This document shows positions 35,006 through 44,745 of a stretch of 64,000 nt of DNA, piece by piece. The translations under genes were made by a program, and so were the position numbers. The notes below the pieces were generated by a model that worked only from the letters and a program-made list of their open reading frames with translations, searched no databases and had not been told where the DNA came from. The DNA comes from DTU098 sp964498525. GTDB lineage: Bacteria > Bacillota > Desulfotomaculia > Desulfotomaculales > Pelotomaculaceae. Each line of letters opens with the position of its first letter. Within the stretch, counting starts at the first letter, position 1. Location of the stretch: NCBI GenBank assembly GCA_964498525.1, contig CAZCGU010000002.1:270113-334112 (forward strand), read 5' to 3'.

Positions 35006-35968
35006 ATGCTGAACATACATAAAATTGCTGTCCCCACGCCTTACCCGGTTGGTCCCGTCAACTGTTATTTAATCAAAAACCGCCCCTATACGCTGGTCGA
35101 TCCCGGACCGGCATACCCAGCGGCCCAAAATGCCCTTCTGGAAGGCCTGGGGACCCTGGGTATCACCCCGGCGGATCTGGCCAGAGTGGTGCTCACCCAC
35201 AGCCACTCCGACCACAGCGGTTTGGCCCGGTGGCTCAGCGCGAAGGCGGATGTGCCTGTATACGTGCACCGGCTGGAGCGCCGGAAGCTCAGGCCGGATT
35301 ATAAATATTACGGGGAAAGGCTTCTTTTTTTAAGGCAGTCCGGCTTGCCTGGAGAGGTCCTGAAGGAAATCTTCGAGGATGCCGATCCCCTGGAGATGCC
35401 GGTATTAAACGGCCGGGTGGAAGAGGTGGAAGGCGGGGAAGTGCTGGACTTTGACGGAGGCGCCCTGGGTATCCTGCACCTGCCGGGTCATGCCGGCGGC
35501 CATATCTGTCTTCATGATGCGGAACAAGGTAATCTTTTTTCAGGTGACTTCCTTCTCCAACACATTACCCCCAACCCTGTTATGGAGGCCGATCCGGCTG
35601 ACCCAAACCGGAGGCTGCCTGTTTTAGCCCAGTACCTGGACGGCTTGGATCTGCTAAAAACCCTTGACCTGCGGCTAATTTGGCCCGGGCATGGGCAAAA
35701 TATAGTAAATATAAAGGAAGCTATTACCAGGGGAATCAAGCATCACGAACGCCGTCTGGAAGCAATCACCGGGTTATTGGAAGATGACAGCCGAAACGCC
35801 TATCAGGTCATGCGGCTATTTTACCCTAAAATCAAGGGTTTTCAGGTTTTTCTGGGCATCTCGGAAATTTTTGCGCACCTCGATTACCTCGTCGCCGGAG
35901 GGCGGGTCAACCGGGAGGATCACAAAGGCGTATCCTTTTACCGGAAAGCTGGTTCCCTGCGGCTTTAA
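35006..35968 (+). CDS. MBL-fold metallo-hydrolase
   Basis: 320 residues. Zinc-binding motif THSHSDHSG (64-72), then LPGHAGGHICLHD (third His, about 170), FSGDFLLQ (bridging Asp) and LIWPGHGQNI (last His), followed by a winged-helix-like C-terminal domain (YQVMRLFYPKIKGFQVFLGI). This two-domain form is like glyoxalase II/LACTB2-type hydrolases; the substrate is not evident. Three bases after acyP. Confidence 0.87.
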   Translation: MLNIHKIAVPTPYPVGPVNCYLIKNRPYTLVDPGPAYPAAQNALLEGLGTLGITPADLARVVLTHSHSDHSGLARWLSAKADVPVYVHRLERRKLRPDYKYYGERLLFLRQSGLPGEVLKEIFEDADPLEMPVLNGRVEEVEGGEVLDFDGGALGILHLPGHAGGHICLHDAEQGNLFSGDFLLQHITPNPVMEADPADPNRRLPVLAQYLDGLDLLKTLDLRLIWPGHGQNIVNIKEAITRGIKHHERRLEAITGLLEDDSRNAYQVMRLFYPKIKGFQVFLGISEIFAHLDYLVAGGRVNREDHKGVSFYRKAGSLRL

Positions 35969-36057
35969 CACAACAAGTACACTGTGGTAGAATACAGGCA
36001 GTTGTTGAGCCAAGCCATTTATTTGATCTGCTGCTATGATCTGAGGAGGTTGCCCTG

Positions 36058-37443
36058 TTGAATTTGAGGCTATCCCTGGCCATTCTGGCCGGGAAGTTCA
36101 CGGCAATGGTCAGCAGGATCCACGGGCATAAGGGGTCCTCGCTGCCCGGTATGGTTGCCCGCAAAATCTATCCCGGCGCCCTGCGGGACCTTGCTGCCCA
36201 GGTTAGCAGGGGCGTCCTCGTCGTAAGCGGGACGAACGGTAAAACCACCACCACAAATATGCTGACCGGAATCTTGAGTGAAGCCGGCTACAGGGTATCT
36301 TCCAACCTGGAGGGGGCCAACCTGATCACTGGTGTTACCACGAGCCTGGTCAGGGATGCGGGCATTAGGGGAAAACTCCCATGTGATTACGCGGTTCTGG
36401 AAGTGGATGAAGCTTCAATGCCCCGGGTACTAAGGGAAGTAAAGGCGGATGTGGTGATTATAACTAATATCTTCCGGGACCAGCTGGACCGCTACTGGGA
36501 ATTGGATAAAACAACAGGTGCTATCCGCGAGGGACTGGGGCAACAAAAACAAGTAACCCTGATCCTCAATGCGGACGATCCCCTGGCAGCCCAGTTTCAA
36601 AGGATAACTGGCTTTCCGGCGGTTTTTTACGGCCTGGGCGCCGGCGCCCGGGCCACAGGGGACAACGCTGGCAGCCAGGCCAGGGAAGGCAGATTCTGTC
36701 CCTTCTGCGGTGATGCCCTGATTTACGATTATTTCCACTACAGCCAGTTGGGGCAGTACCACTGCCCGGGATGTGATTTTGACAGACCCGGCCCGCAAGT
36801 GGAGGCCTTCGAACCGCAGGTTGAGGAGGGGCGGGTCCGCTGCCGTCTTGTTTTTAACGGGCGGGAGGCTGAACTTATCCTTCAGGTCCGGGGCCTCTAT
36901 AACCTTTACAACGCTGTGGCGGCCTTTTCCGCCGGACTCCACCTGGGCCTTGACGTTCCCGGGATGCTGGAAAGCCTTGGCCGCTACCGGCCTATTACCG
37001 GCCGGATGGAGGAATTTAATTACAAGGGGAAGCCGGCCTACCTTAATTTGGTTAAAAACCCCGCCGGGTTTAACGAGGGTCTGGCGGCGCTGTGCGCCGG
37101 CAAGGGCAGTAAGGATGTCTTTATCGCCATCAACGATAATGATGCCGATGGCAGGGATATCTCCTGGCTCTGGGATGTGGATTTCGAAATGCTGGGCAGG
37201 GACCACCGGCCCTATAACTGTTTTATCTGCTGCGGACTGCGGGGCGAGGAAATGGCTGTTCGTTTAAAATACGCCGGTGTGCCCATTGAAAAAATAATTG
37301 TGGATGCCGATGTGACCAGGGCCATAAAAAGCACTCTTGCCGGCGGCGCCGGATCGGCCTACCTTTTTTCCACCTATACAGCCCTGTGGCCTATTCAAAG
37401 GATTATTAAAACACTTGCCCTGGAAGGGGGCGCCGCCAGGTGA
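36058..37443 (+). CDS. murT: Lipid II isoglutaminyl synthase, MurT subunit
   Basis: Mur-ligase-like subunit that, with GatD, amidates the D-glutamate of lipid II to isoglutamine. 461 residues: VVSGTNGKTTTTNM (P-loop, 55-68), a zinc ribbon insertion with CPFCGDAL and CPGCDF (about 218-242), RGLYNLYNAVAAF, and the C-terminal DUF1727 domain with NPAGFNEGL and NDNDADGRDISWLWDVDFE. The start is TTG 36058 with AGGAGG nine bases upstream. gatD starts within the last four bases. Confidence 0.93.
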   Translation: MNLRLSLAILAGKFTAMVSRIHGHKGSSLPGMVARKIYPGALRDLAAQVSRGVLVVSGTNGKTTTTNMLTGILSEAGYRVSSNLEGANLITGVTTSLVRDAGIRGKLPCDYAVLEVDEASMPRVLREVKADVVIITNIFRDQLDRYWELDKTTGAIREGLGQQKQVTLILNADDPLAAQFQRITGFPAVFYGLGAGARATGDNAGSQAREGRFCPFCGDALIYDYFHYSQLGQYHCPGCDFDRPGPQVEAFEPQVEEGRVRCRLVFNGREAELILQVRGLYNLYNAVAAFSAGLHLGLDVPGMLESLGRYRPITGRMEEFNYKGKPAYLNLVKNPAGFNEGLAALCAGKGSKDVFIAINDNDADGRDISWLWDVDFEMLGRDHRPYNCFICCGLRGEEMAVRLKYAGVPIEKIIVDADVTRAIKSTLAGGAGSAYLFSTYTALWPIQRIIKTLALEGGAAR

Positions 37444-38171
37444 TTCGTGTCTGCCACCTTTACCCGGATCTGCTGAATCTCTATGGGGACCGGGGTAACG
37501 TCATAGCCTTCCGGCAGCGCTGCCAGTGGAGGGATCTTCCTGTTTACATCCATTCCTCAAACCTGGGGGAAAGGGTTGATTTTTCAAAATACGATTTCGT
37601 TTTCCTGGGCGGCGGATCGGACAGGGAGCAAACCCTTATTTCCGCCGATTTGATGCAGCACAGGGATGAGTTTGCGGCTGCCATTGAGGGCGGGCTGGTT
37701 GTCCTGGCCATATGCGGCGGTTACCAATTACTTGGTTCCCACTATTTAAGTCCCGGTGGTGAAAACATCCCGGGCCTGGGTATCCTGGACTTTTATACAA
37801 AGGCCGGCGATCAACGCCTGGTAGGCAACGTGGTTGTGGAGATGGAATTAAACAGCAGCCTTTGTAAAGTGGTGGGCTTTGAGAATCATTCCGGCGCTAC
37901 CTTCCTGGGGGACGTCAGGCCCCTGGGGAAAGTTCTCGCCGGTAACGGTAACAACGGCCGGGATGGTTTGGAGGGCGTCCGGTACAAGAATGTCTTTGGT
38001 TCCTACCTGCACGGGCCCCTCCTGCCAAAAAACGTGAGGCTGACCGACCACCTGATTGGTCTTTGTCTGGAAAGGCGCGGCCTCAAAAATGAATTAAAGC
38101 CCCTTGACGACAGTTTGGAAAACCGCGCCTGCGAGGTTATGCTTTCCCGCCTGGGATTGTTTAAGAGATGA
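37440..38171 (+). CDS. gatD: Lipid II isoglutaminyl synthase, GatD glutaminase subunit
   Basis: Class I glutamine amidotransferase-like subunit giving ammonia to MurT. 243 residues: HLYPDLLNLYGDRGNV at the start, nucleophile Cys92 in LAICGGYQLLG, and His in FGSYLHGPLLPKN (about 187). GTG 37440 overlaps the murT stop, as usual for the pair. Confidence 0.93.
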   Translation: MIRVCHLYPDLLNLYGDRGNVIAFRQRCQWRDLPVYIHSSNLGERVDFSKYDFVFLGGGSDREQTLISADLMQHRDEFAAAIEGGLVVLAICGGYQLLGSHYLSPGGENIPGLGILDFYTKAGDQRLVGNVVVEMELNSSLCKVVGFENHSGATFLGDVRPLGKVLAGNGNNGRDGLEGVRYKNVFGSYLHGPLLPKNVRLTDHLIGLCLERRGLKNELKPLDDSLENRACEVMLSRLGLFKR

Positions 38172-38320
38172 ATTATCAGCCGGATAAATTCACAGTTATT
38201 TGTTTTGCTTATATAAATCTTCTTTAGGTCTTATATTTCCATTTCAATTTCAGACGTTTCCGGCTACAATATAGGCATGAATAAAGAATCCTGTATACAA
38301 GAAGCAGGAGGTGCTGATTC

Positions 38321-38443
38321 ATGCAGTATATAATAACCTGGTCTGAGGGCGAAGAAGTTTGCTATCGTTTTGTATCGGAGGAAGAACTAAAAGATCTGGT
38401 TGAAGACGATAAAGAATACATCATTGCGGGATTGCCCAACTAG
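38321..38443 (+). CDS. Small acidic protein (40 aa)
   Basis: ATG 38321 is preceded by CAGGAGG at nine bases. The product starts MQYIITWSEGEEVCYRFVSE, then ELKDLVEDDKEYIIAGLPN; strongly acidic, with one Cys, and a beta-beta-alpha-like pattern (short strand, turn, helix). No family recognised. It has its own terminator at 38563, and a TACAAT box with a poor -35 lies upstream (about 38267). Worth adding to annotation because it is too short for routine callers. Confidence 0.65.
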   Translation: MQYIITWSEGEEVCYRFVSEEELKDLVEDDKEYIIAGLPN

Positions 38444-38562
38444 CCCTGGGCTGCCGGATTATGGAACAGGATAGGTCGTTAGTTAGACCAATGTCTGTTT
38501 AATCTGCCTAGATTTAATGCCCGTCATCATTCGGGCAAACTATCTTAATATATTTTGTTAAC

Positions 38563-38588
38563 GGTCACTGGAAACAGTGGCCTTTTTT
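38563..38588 (+). terminator. Rho-independent terminator
   Basis: GGTCACTG, loop GAAA, CAGTGGCC, then six T. It ends the murT-gatD and/or 40-residue-gene transcript. Confidence 0.88.
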
Positions 38589-38831
38589 CTTTGTCCTCAA
38601 TAACCTGGTATTAACCCCGCCAGGCGGCGGAAAAAGATGGGGGGCGCATCCCCAAAAGCTTCCGAAGTTGCCCGGGCAGGCCGGGAATTAGACAAATAGC
38701 GCCAATGATGACTTATTAAGACTGGAGCTGCCATTCTTATTTTTGCGGCGCCGCATATAATGTAATATTCATTTTTACCATAAGCAAGACAAAGCATACA
38801 GGCTTAAGCCAATAAAAGGGGTGATGCGCAT
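38589..38831. promoter_or_regulatory. Upstream region of the prkA operon
   Basis: 243 bases without a gene. CATACAGG at 38795-38802 resembles the -10 of mother-cell sigma-E promoters (CATACANT); the matching -35 is not clear. Sporulation control would fit the downstream genes. A GGGG..CCCC stem lies near 38638-38655. Confidence 0.35.
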
Positions 38832-40727
38832 ATGGACTTCCTGAGACGCTTGGAAGAATACCGTTCCCTGGAAAAACAGATAGCCTGGGAGGGCACTTTC
38901 CAGGACTATCTTGGAATTATTAAGACTAAACCCTGTATTTCCCAGTTAGCCCATTCCAGGATCTACCACATGATCAGGACAGCCGGATGGGAAGAAAAAG
39001 AAGAGGTGAAACGCTATAAGTTTTTTTCCAGTGAACTTTTCGGCCTGGACAAAACACTGGAAAATCTTGTGGAGGAATACTTTCACCCGGCTGCCCGCAG
39101 GCTGGATGTGCGGAAAAGGATCCTGCTGTTAATGGGACCGGTAAGCGGGGGGAAGTCCACCCTGGTAGCCATGCTGAAAAGGGGTCTGGAAAGATACAGC
39201 CGGACGGAGGAAGGGGCCGTTTACGGGATTCGGGGGTGCCCCATGCATGAGGAACCCCTGCACCTGATTCCCAAAGAATTGAGGCAGGAATTTGAAAAGG
39301 AATACAACGTCTATATTGAGGGGGAATTGTGCCCTTCCTGCCGGATGACAGTGGAAAAAGAATACGGGGGGAAGATAGAAAAAATACCGGTGGAGCGGGT
39401 CTTCTTGTCGGAAGATAACCGGGTGGGGATTGGAACCTTTACGCCCTCCGACCCAAAATCCCAGGATATTGCGGACTTAACCGGCAGTATCGATTTTTCC
39501 ACCATTGCCGAATACGGATCCGAATCGGACCCCCGGGCTTACCGTTTTGACGGGGAGCTAAATATCGCCAACAGGGGTCTGATGGAGTTTCAGGAAATGC
39601 TGAAGTGTGATGAAAAATTTTTGTGGAATTTGCTCAGTCTGTCCCAGGAAGGGAATTTCAAAGCCGGCCGCTTCGCCCTGATTTACGCTGACGAAATGAT
39701 CGTGGCCCACACCAACGAAAATGAATACAAGGCCTTTATCAGCAACAAGAAAAACGAAGCATTGCAATCACGGATTATAGTTTTGAAAATCCCCTATAAT
39801 TTGAAGGTTACCGACGAGGTGAAGATTTACGAAAAACTAATCCGCCAGAGCGACCTCCGGGATATTCACATTGCGCCCCACGCCCTGCGGGTGGCCAGCA
39901 TTTTTTCCGTCCTTTCGCGCCTGAGGGAATCAAAAAAGCAGGGCATGGACCTGGTGAAAAAAATGAAGCTTTACGATGGGGAGGACGTGGAGGGATTTAA
40001 ACAAAAGGACCTTTATGAGCTGCAGCAGGAGGCGGTGGACGAAGGTATGAGCGGTGTGGACCCGCGTTATGTCATTAACCGGCTTTCCTCGGCGCTGATC
40101 CGCACCTCAACCCGGTGTATCAACCCCCTGGATGTCCTGCGGGCGTTGAAGGAAGGCCTGGATCAACATCCCTCCATTAGCAAGGAGGAGCGGGACCGCC
40201 TGCTCAATTTTATCTCGGTAGCCCGCAAGGAATACGATGAAATGGCCAAAAAGGAAATCCAGAAGGCCTTTGTCTATTCCTATGAAGAGTCCGCCAAGAT
40301 ATTGTTCGATAATTACCTGGATAACGTAGAAGCCTATTGCAACGGTGTCAAGTTAAAGGACCCTATTACGGACGAAGAACTGGATCCCGATGAAAAGCTG
40401 ATGCGCTCCATTGAAGAACAAATCGGCGTTTCCGAAAGCGCCAAAAAGGCCTTCCGGGAAGAAATCCTGATCAGGCTGTCCACTTACGCCCGTAAAAATA
40501 AAAGATTTAGTTACTACTCCCACGAGCGCCTGCGGGAAGCCATTGAGAAAAAACTTTTTGCCGACCTGAAAGATGTAGTTAAGATCACGACTTCCACCAA
40601 AACCCCCGACGCCGGGCAGCTGAAGCGGATTAACGAGGTCAGCGCCAGGCTTATTGAGGAGCACGGGTACTGCCCCACCTGCGCCAATGAACTCCTTAAA
40701 TACGTCGGCAGCCTGCTGAACCGCTAG
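38832..40727 (+). CDS. prkA: PrkA family serine protein kinase / AAA ATPase
   Basis: 631 residues, the usual length. PrkA (YeaG) is an AAA-type protein with reported kinase and Lon-like protease activity linked to sporulation. N-terminal AAA-PrkA domain with Walker A GPVSGGKST (102-110), RGCPMHEEPLHLIP, CPSCRMTVEKEY, DLTGSIDFSTIAEYGSESDP and NRGLMEFQEMLK; C-terminal kinase-like domain from about 400 (YVINRLSSALIR). ATG 38832 has GGGGTG nine bases before. It is followed by yhbH and spoVR, the conserved trio. Confidence 0.94.
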   Translation: MDFLRRLEEYRSLEKQIAWEGTFQDYLGIIKTKPCISQLAHSRIYHMIRTAGWEEKEEVKRYKFFSSELFGLDKTLENLVEEYFHPAARRLDVRKRILLLMGPVSGGKSTLVAMLKRGLERYSRTEEGAVYGIRGCPMHEEPLHLIPKELRQEFEKEYNVYIEGELCPSCRMTVEKEYGGKIEKIPVERVFLSEDNRVGIGTFTPSDPKSQDIADLTGSIDFSTIAEYGSESDPRAYRFDGELNIANRGLMEFQEMLKCDEKFLWNLLSLSQEGNFKAGRFALIYADEMIVAHTNENEYKAFISNKKNEALQSRIIVLKIPYNLKVTDEVKIYEKLIRQSDLRDIHIAPHALRVASIFSVLSRLRESKKQGMDLVKKMKLYDGEDVEGFKQKDLYELQQEAVDEGMSGVDPRYVINRLSSALIRTSTRCINPLDVLRALKEGLDQHPSISKEERDRLLNFISVARKEYDEMAKKEIQKAFVYSYEESAKILFDNYLDNVEAYCNGVKLKDPITDEELDPDEKLMRSIEEQIGVSESAKKAFREEILIRLSTYARKNKRFSYYSHERLREAIEKKLFADLKDVVKITTSTKTPDAGQLKRINEVSARLIEEHGYCPTCANELLKYVGSLLNR

Positions 40728-40738
40728 GAGGGTGAGTC

Positions 40739-41896
40739 ATGTCCGGGATGAATTTTATTATTTCCAGGGAAGACTGGTCGCTGCACCGTAAAGGGGAGAT
40801 TGACCGGCAGCGGCATCAGGAAAAGGTGCGGGAGGCCATCAAGAAGAACCTGGCCGACATCGTAAGCGAGGAAAGCATTATTATGCACGACGGGCGGAAG
40901 GTGGTTAAGGTCCCCATCCGGACCCTCGATGAGTTTCGCTTCCGTTTTGATTTTGGCAAGCAGAAACACGAAGGACAGGGCGACGGGAAAAGTAAGAAGG
41001 GGGACGTCATTTACTCGGAACCACAGAAGGGGCAAAGTAAAGGAAAGGGCGCCGGGGATGAACCGGGAATTGATTACTACGAGACCGATATCACCGTGGA
41101 TGAGTTGGCCGGCATGATCTTTGAAGACCTGGGGCTGCCGAACCTGGAGCAGAAAAAGAAGCCGGAACTGGCTTCCGAATCCGTGGATTTCAAGGATATC
41201 AGGAAAAAAGGAATTGCCGGCAATATCGACCGGAAGCGTACGATAATGGAAGCCATCAAGCGCAGCGCCCTGCAAGGAAAGCCCGGCCTGAAGGAGATTA
41301 CGCCCGAAGATCTGCGCTACAAAACCTGGGATTTGACTTTCAAATATGAATCCAACGCCGTGGTCCTGGCCATGATGGATACCTCCGGTTCCATGGGTCC
41401 CTTTGAAAAATACATTGCCCGGAGCTTTTTTTTCTGGATGGTCCGTTTCTTGCGCACAAAATACAATAACGTGCAAATTGTCTTTCTGGCCCACCACACC
41501 GAGGCCAAAGAAACCACCGAAGAGGAGTTTTTTACCAAAGGAGCCAGCGGGGGTACGCGCTGTTCCTCCGTCTATAAACTGGCCCGGGAAATTATAGAAA
41601 AGCGATACAGCCCCCAGGACTACAACATCTATGCCTTTCACTTCTCGGACGGGGATAACCTGTCCTCGGACAACGAAAACTGCCTAAAACAGATCAACAA
41701 ACTGCTGCAAGTCTGCAACATGGTGGGGTACGGCGAGATTGAAGGACCCTACTATTATACCAGCACCCTGCGCACGGCTTTCAGGCGGGTCCAGAACAAT
41801 AAATTTACCTGTGTAACAATTAGGGATAAAAGTGGTGTTTACCCCGCCCTGAAAAAATTCTTCGCCCAGGCGCCGGGCCGGAAAAGCGCAAATTAG
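40739..41896 (+). CDS. yhbH: YhbH/YeaH family sporulation protein (DUF444)
   Basis: 385 residues with the DUF444 core: DWSLHRKGEIDRQRHQEKV at the start, HDGRKVVKVPIRTLDEFRF, and a von Willebrand A-like segment MMDTSGSMGPFEKYIARSFF (about 213-232) followed by TRCSSVYKLAREII. The D-x-S-x-S metal site (DTSGS) is intact. It acts with PrkA; the exact role is unknown. GGAGGGTG site; starts 11 bases after prkA. Confidence 0.93.
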   Translation: MSGMNFIISREDWSLHRKGEIDRQRHQEKVREAIKKNLADIVSEESIIMHDGRKVVKVPIRTLDEFRFRFDFGKQKHEGQGDGKSKKGDVIYSEPQKGQSKGKGAGDEPGIDYYETDITVDELAGMIFEDLGLPNLEQKKKPELASESVDFKDIRKKGIAGNIDRKRTIMEAIKRSALQGKPGLKEITPEDLRYKTWDLTFKYESNAVVLAMMDTSGSMGPFEKYIARSFFFWMVRFLRTKYNNVQIVFLAHHTEAKETTEEEFFTKGASGGTRCSSVYKLAREIIEKRYSPQDYNIYAFHFSDGDNLSSDNENCLKQINKLLQVCNMVGYGEIEGPYYYTSTLRTAFRRVQNNKFTCVTIRDKSGVYPALKKFFAQAPGRKSAN

Positions 41897-41911
41897 ACGG
41901 GCCATTACTTT

Positions 41912-41941
41912 AAACCCGGCTGCCCCGGGCGGGCAGGGTTT
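41912..41941. repeat. Hairpin between yhbH and spoVR
   Basis: AAACCC..CTGCCC pairs with GGGCAG..GGTTT around loop CGGGC with a GG bulge. There is no T run, so it may moderate rather than end transcription into spoVR. Confidence 0.5.
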
Positions 41942-42016
41942 GGCTTAAATATTACCCGTTAAATTAAGAAATATAAAGGATTTCCGGGATAATAAAGTTC
42001 CAAGGAGGAATGCCCG

Positions 42017-43432
42017 ATGAACACCCGGGATGAAATCAAACAGCTGGAGCAGGCCCTGGAAAAGATTGTTGCCAGGGCCCATGAGTTCGGACTGGATTTT
42101 TACGATACATACTTTGAAATCTGCCCGGCCGATATCCTTTATACTTTCGGGGCCTACGGCATGCCTACCCGTTTTACCCACTGGACCTTCGGCAAAGCCT
42201 ACCACAAAATGAAAACCCAGTATGATTATAATCTGGGACGCATATATGAAATGGTAATCAACTCCAACCCATGCTACGCCTTCCTTTTGGAAGGAAACAG
42301 CTTAATTCAAAATAAACTGATCATGGCCCATGTTCTGGCCCACTGTGACTTTTTTAAAAATAATGCTTATTTCCAAAACACGGCGCGGGATATGGTGGAA
42401 TCCATGGCCGCCGCCGCCGAAAGATTTCGCGCTTACGAGTTTAAGTACGGACGGGACCGGGTGGAAAAGTTTATTGATGCGGCCATCTCAATTCAGGAAC
42501 ATATTGAACCGCGGTTAATGGTAAAGGAAGAACGGACAGAAGAACGAAAAAAAAAGCAGGACTGCCGGTGCAAGAGGCCTGAGACCCCTTACGACGACCT
42601 CTGGTCCCTGGATGAAGTAAAAATAGAATGCACGTGCCCGTCAGTAAAACAATTTCCTCCCAAACCCGAAAAGGACATCATGTTTTTCGTGCTTCAGCAC
42701 AGCAGGGAACTGGAGGACTGGCAGCAAGACATCATGTCCGTTATCAGACAGGAAATGCTTTATTTCTGGCCCCAGATGGAAACTAAAATCATGAACGAGG
42801 GCTGGGCCACATACTGGCATTTAAGAATTATCCGGGAAATTGACTTGAATGAGGCGGAAACAGTGGAATTTGCCAAAATGCATTCCAGCATTATTCAAAC
42901 CTCGCGCTTCCGGCTCAATCCATACACCCTGGGACTGAAGGTTTTTGAAGACATAGAGAAACGGTGGGAAAATCCCAACCAGGAGGAAAAAAGAAAATAC
43001 CGGCGCTCAGGCGGAGAAGGAAAGGAAAAAATATTCGAGGTCAGGACATCCGAAAACGATGTTTCCTTCCTGCGCAATTATCTGACCAGGGAGCTTATAG
43101 AGGAATTGGATCTCTATCTCTATAAAAAGATCGGCTATGACTGGAAAATCACCGATAAGGAGTGGGAAAAGGTGCGGGACGGGCTGGTGGGCAGCCTGAC
43201 CAACTGTGGCTACCCCCACATAGAGGTTCAGGACGGTGATTATAACCGGCGGTCCGAGCTGTATTTGAAGCACTGCTACGAGGGTAAGGAACTGGATGTC
43301 TTTTATCTGGAAAAGACCCTCCCCCACGTGTACACCCTTTGGGGCAAGCCTGTTTATCTGGAGACCATGCTGGACGATAAGAAGATCCTTTTTTCCTATA
43401 ACGGTGAAAAATGCAGTAAAAAGTTTATCTAG
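42017..43432 (+). CDS. spoVR: SpoVR family protein
   Basis: 471 residues, the usual length; SpoVR is needed for normal spore cortex in Bacillus. Family landmarks: FYDTYFEICPADILY, FTHWTFGKAYHKMKTQYDY, AHVLAHCDFFKNN, FFVLQHSRELEDWQQDIMSV, MNEGWATYWHLRII and FRLNPYTLGLKVFEDI. His/Glu-rich helices (HVLAH, NEGWA) suggest a metal-binding fold. AAGGAGG precedes ATG 42017. Third gene of the prkA-yhbH-spoVR group, 120 bases after yhbH. Confidence 0.93.
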   Translation: MNTRDEIKQLEQALEKIVARAHEFGLDFYDTYFEICPADILYTFGAYGMPTRFTHWTFGKAYHKMKTQYDYNLGRIYEMVINSNPCYAFLLEGNSLIQNKLIMAHVLAHCDFFKNNAYFQNTARDMVESMAAAAERFRAYEFKYGRDRVEKFIDAAISIQEHIEPRLMVKEERTEERKKKQDCRCKRPETPYDDLWSLDEVKIECTCPSVKQFPPKPEKDIMFFVLQHSRELEDWQQDIMSVIRQEMLYFWPQMETKIMNEGWATYWHLRIIREIDLNEAETVEFAKMHSSIIQTSRFRLNPYTLGLKVFEDIEKRWENPNQEEKRKYRRSGGEGKEKIFEVRTSENDVSFLRNYLTRELIEELDLYLYKKIGYDWKITDKEWEKVRDGLVGSLTNCGYPHIEVQDGDYNRRSELYLKHCYEGKELDVFYLEKTLPHVYTLWGKPVYLETMLDDKKILFSYNGEKCSKKFI

Positions 43433-43654
43433 CGCAAGCCCGCGTTTATTGCTCTCTTATCGATGCCCCCGCTGCTGCTCTCCTTAAATTAGGTACACAG
43501 GGTAGCATAGCTTCCGGTTTCTCTATCTCTGTGTAAGTTAGATGCGATGGGTGGCGGGGTGGGGGGGGGGCCAATAACCTTTTCCCTGACACCCCCCGGC
43601 CCAATCATGGCGCTCCTTAATTAATCCTCCAAACGACGCTGCTTACAAAAAGTG
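43433..43654. other. Intergenic stretch with a G-run
   Basis: No gene supported. It contains a G-rich run (ten G at about 43561-43570 within a longer purine-rich tract) and the 3' flank of the SLH fragment. Confidence 0.4.
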
Positions 43655-43966
43655 TCACCGAACTTCTCCCTGTCCCCCCGCCACCGCCTGGATGTGGGCC
43701 AATTCCGTTGCGGCCTCGGCTCGGGTCGCGCAGGCGGACGGAGCAAAGTCACCTGATTCTTGCCCTAAGATGATGCCGGCTTTTACCGCTGCGGCGACTA
43801 GATTTTTTGCCCAGCCGGAAATGGTCCCGTCGTTAAACTCAGCGATAGCCGCGTCCGCGTCAAAAACCTCCGGATTAAAGCCCCCGGCTGCGGCAGCTCT
43901 GACTGCCATAGCGGCCATTTCCTCGTGGCTGATGAAGTTGTCCGGACGAAACGTGCCGTCTTCTAC
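43655..43966 (-). pseudogene. SLH-domain 3' fragment
   Basis: Reverse-strand frame reading VEDGTFRPDNFISHEEMAAM, then AEFNDGTISGWAKNLVAAAV and the final RAEAATELAHI. That is about one and a half S-layer homology repeats ending in a stop at 43655. The part before 43966 runs into the end of the binding-protein gene in a different frame, so the 5' portion of the S-layer protein is missing. No start with a ribosome binding site is present (the internal ATG at 43918 lies inside a repeat). Best read as debris at a deletion or recombination point. Confidence 0.7.
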
Positions 43967-44745
43967 TCTTTTACTAGAGCGGCGATACCGCCCTGGTAAT
44001 AAGGTTCCGTGAACAGCACTTTTTTGGCCCGCTCATCGGTAATTGTCATACAGGCGCCGATCATATCCACCTTACCGGCTGTTAAAGCAGGGATCATCGC
44101 CCCGAAGTCCATATTCACGACTTCCAGCTTAACACCCAGTTTTTGGGCCACATAGGCGGCCAGTTCAACGTCAAACCCCACGACTTTCTGGCTGCCGTCG
44201 ACAAATGAAAAGGGTTCTGTCACAGCCGCCGTACCCAGCCTCAATACCCCTCCGCCGCCGTCCAATTTGATTTCCGGCATAGGTTCCGGGCTGCCGTTTT
44301 CAGGAAACCAACGGGCCATCATCCGGTCATAGGTCCCGTTGGCCTTGAGTTCCTTGACCACATCGTCTATTGCCGTTTTTAGTTCCTTGTTATCAAGAGC
44401 CACCGCAAAACCATAATTATCAACAGTGATCAACTCGGGCAAAACCACCAGGCCCGGGTTTTTAGCGGCAATGTTTTTTAATATGGGTTCGTCGTAAGCG
44501 GCCACGTCCGCCTTGCCGGCCTTTACCGCCATACAGCAGTCCAGCACCGTATTAAAATATTGAAATGTGGCCTGGGGATATTTTGACAGCACCAGCTGAT
44601 CCGCCGCTGTGCCGGTAGGGACCGCAAACTGCCTGCCATTTAACTGGCTTGACGAAGCGATCTTATCCTTCGCGCCGCAACCGCAAATAATTGCGGAAAA
44701 GAGCAGTAAAACCACTATTATAACGCTGCGTGTTTTCTTAAACAT
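43963..44745 (-). CDS. Amino-acid ABC transporter substrate-binding lipoprotein, probably truncated
   Basis: 260 residues. Signal peptide with lipobox ICGC (about Cys23), then two binding-protein lobes of the SBP_bac_3 type: a degenerate first copy and a second with RLGTAAVTEPFSFVDGSQKVVGFDVEL and KVDMIGACMTITDERAKKVL. It stops right after GGIAALVKE. That is where the two related proteins at 44911-46407 and 55844-57385 continue through a linker into a permease. It has therefore probably lost its permease half, and SLH debris follows immediately. It may still bind ligand as a free lipoprotein. Confidence 0.8.
   Translation of the reverse strand: MFKKTRSVIIVVLLLFSAIICGCGAKDKIASSSQLNGRQFAVPTGTAADQLVLSKYPQATFQYFNTVLDCCMAVKAGKADVAAYDEPILKNIAAKNPGLVVLPELITVDNYGFAVALDNKELKTAIDDVVKELKANGTYDRMMARWFPENGSPEPMPEIKLDGGGGVLRLGTAAVTEPFSFVDGSQKVVGFDVELAAYVAQKLGVKLEVVNMDFGAMIPALTAGKVDMIGACMTITDERAKKVLFTEPYYQGGIAALVKE

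Noticed and set aside
43556..43571. G-quadruplex or S-layer regulatory element from the long G run
   Set aside because: A single G tract without four spaced runs; not enough to claim a structure.
43576..43632. Reverse-strand small ORF with AAGGAG starting near 43608
   Set aside because: Only about 23 codons, Pro-rich through the G/C run and without a plausible product.
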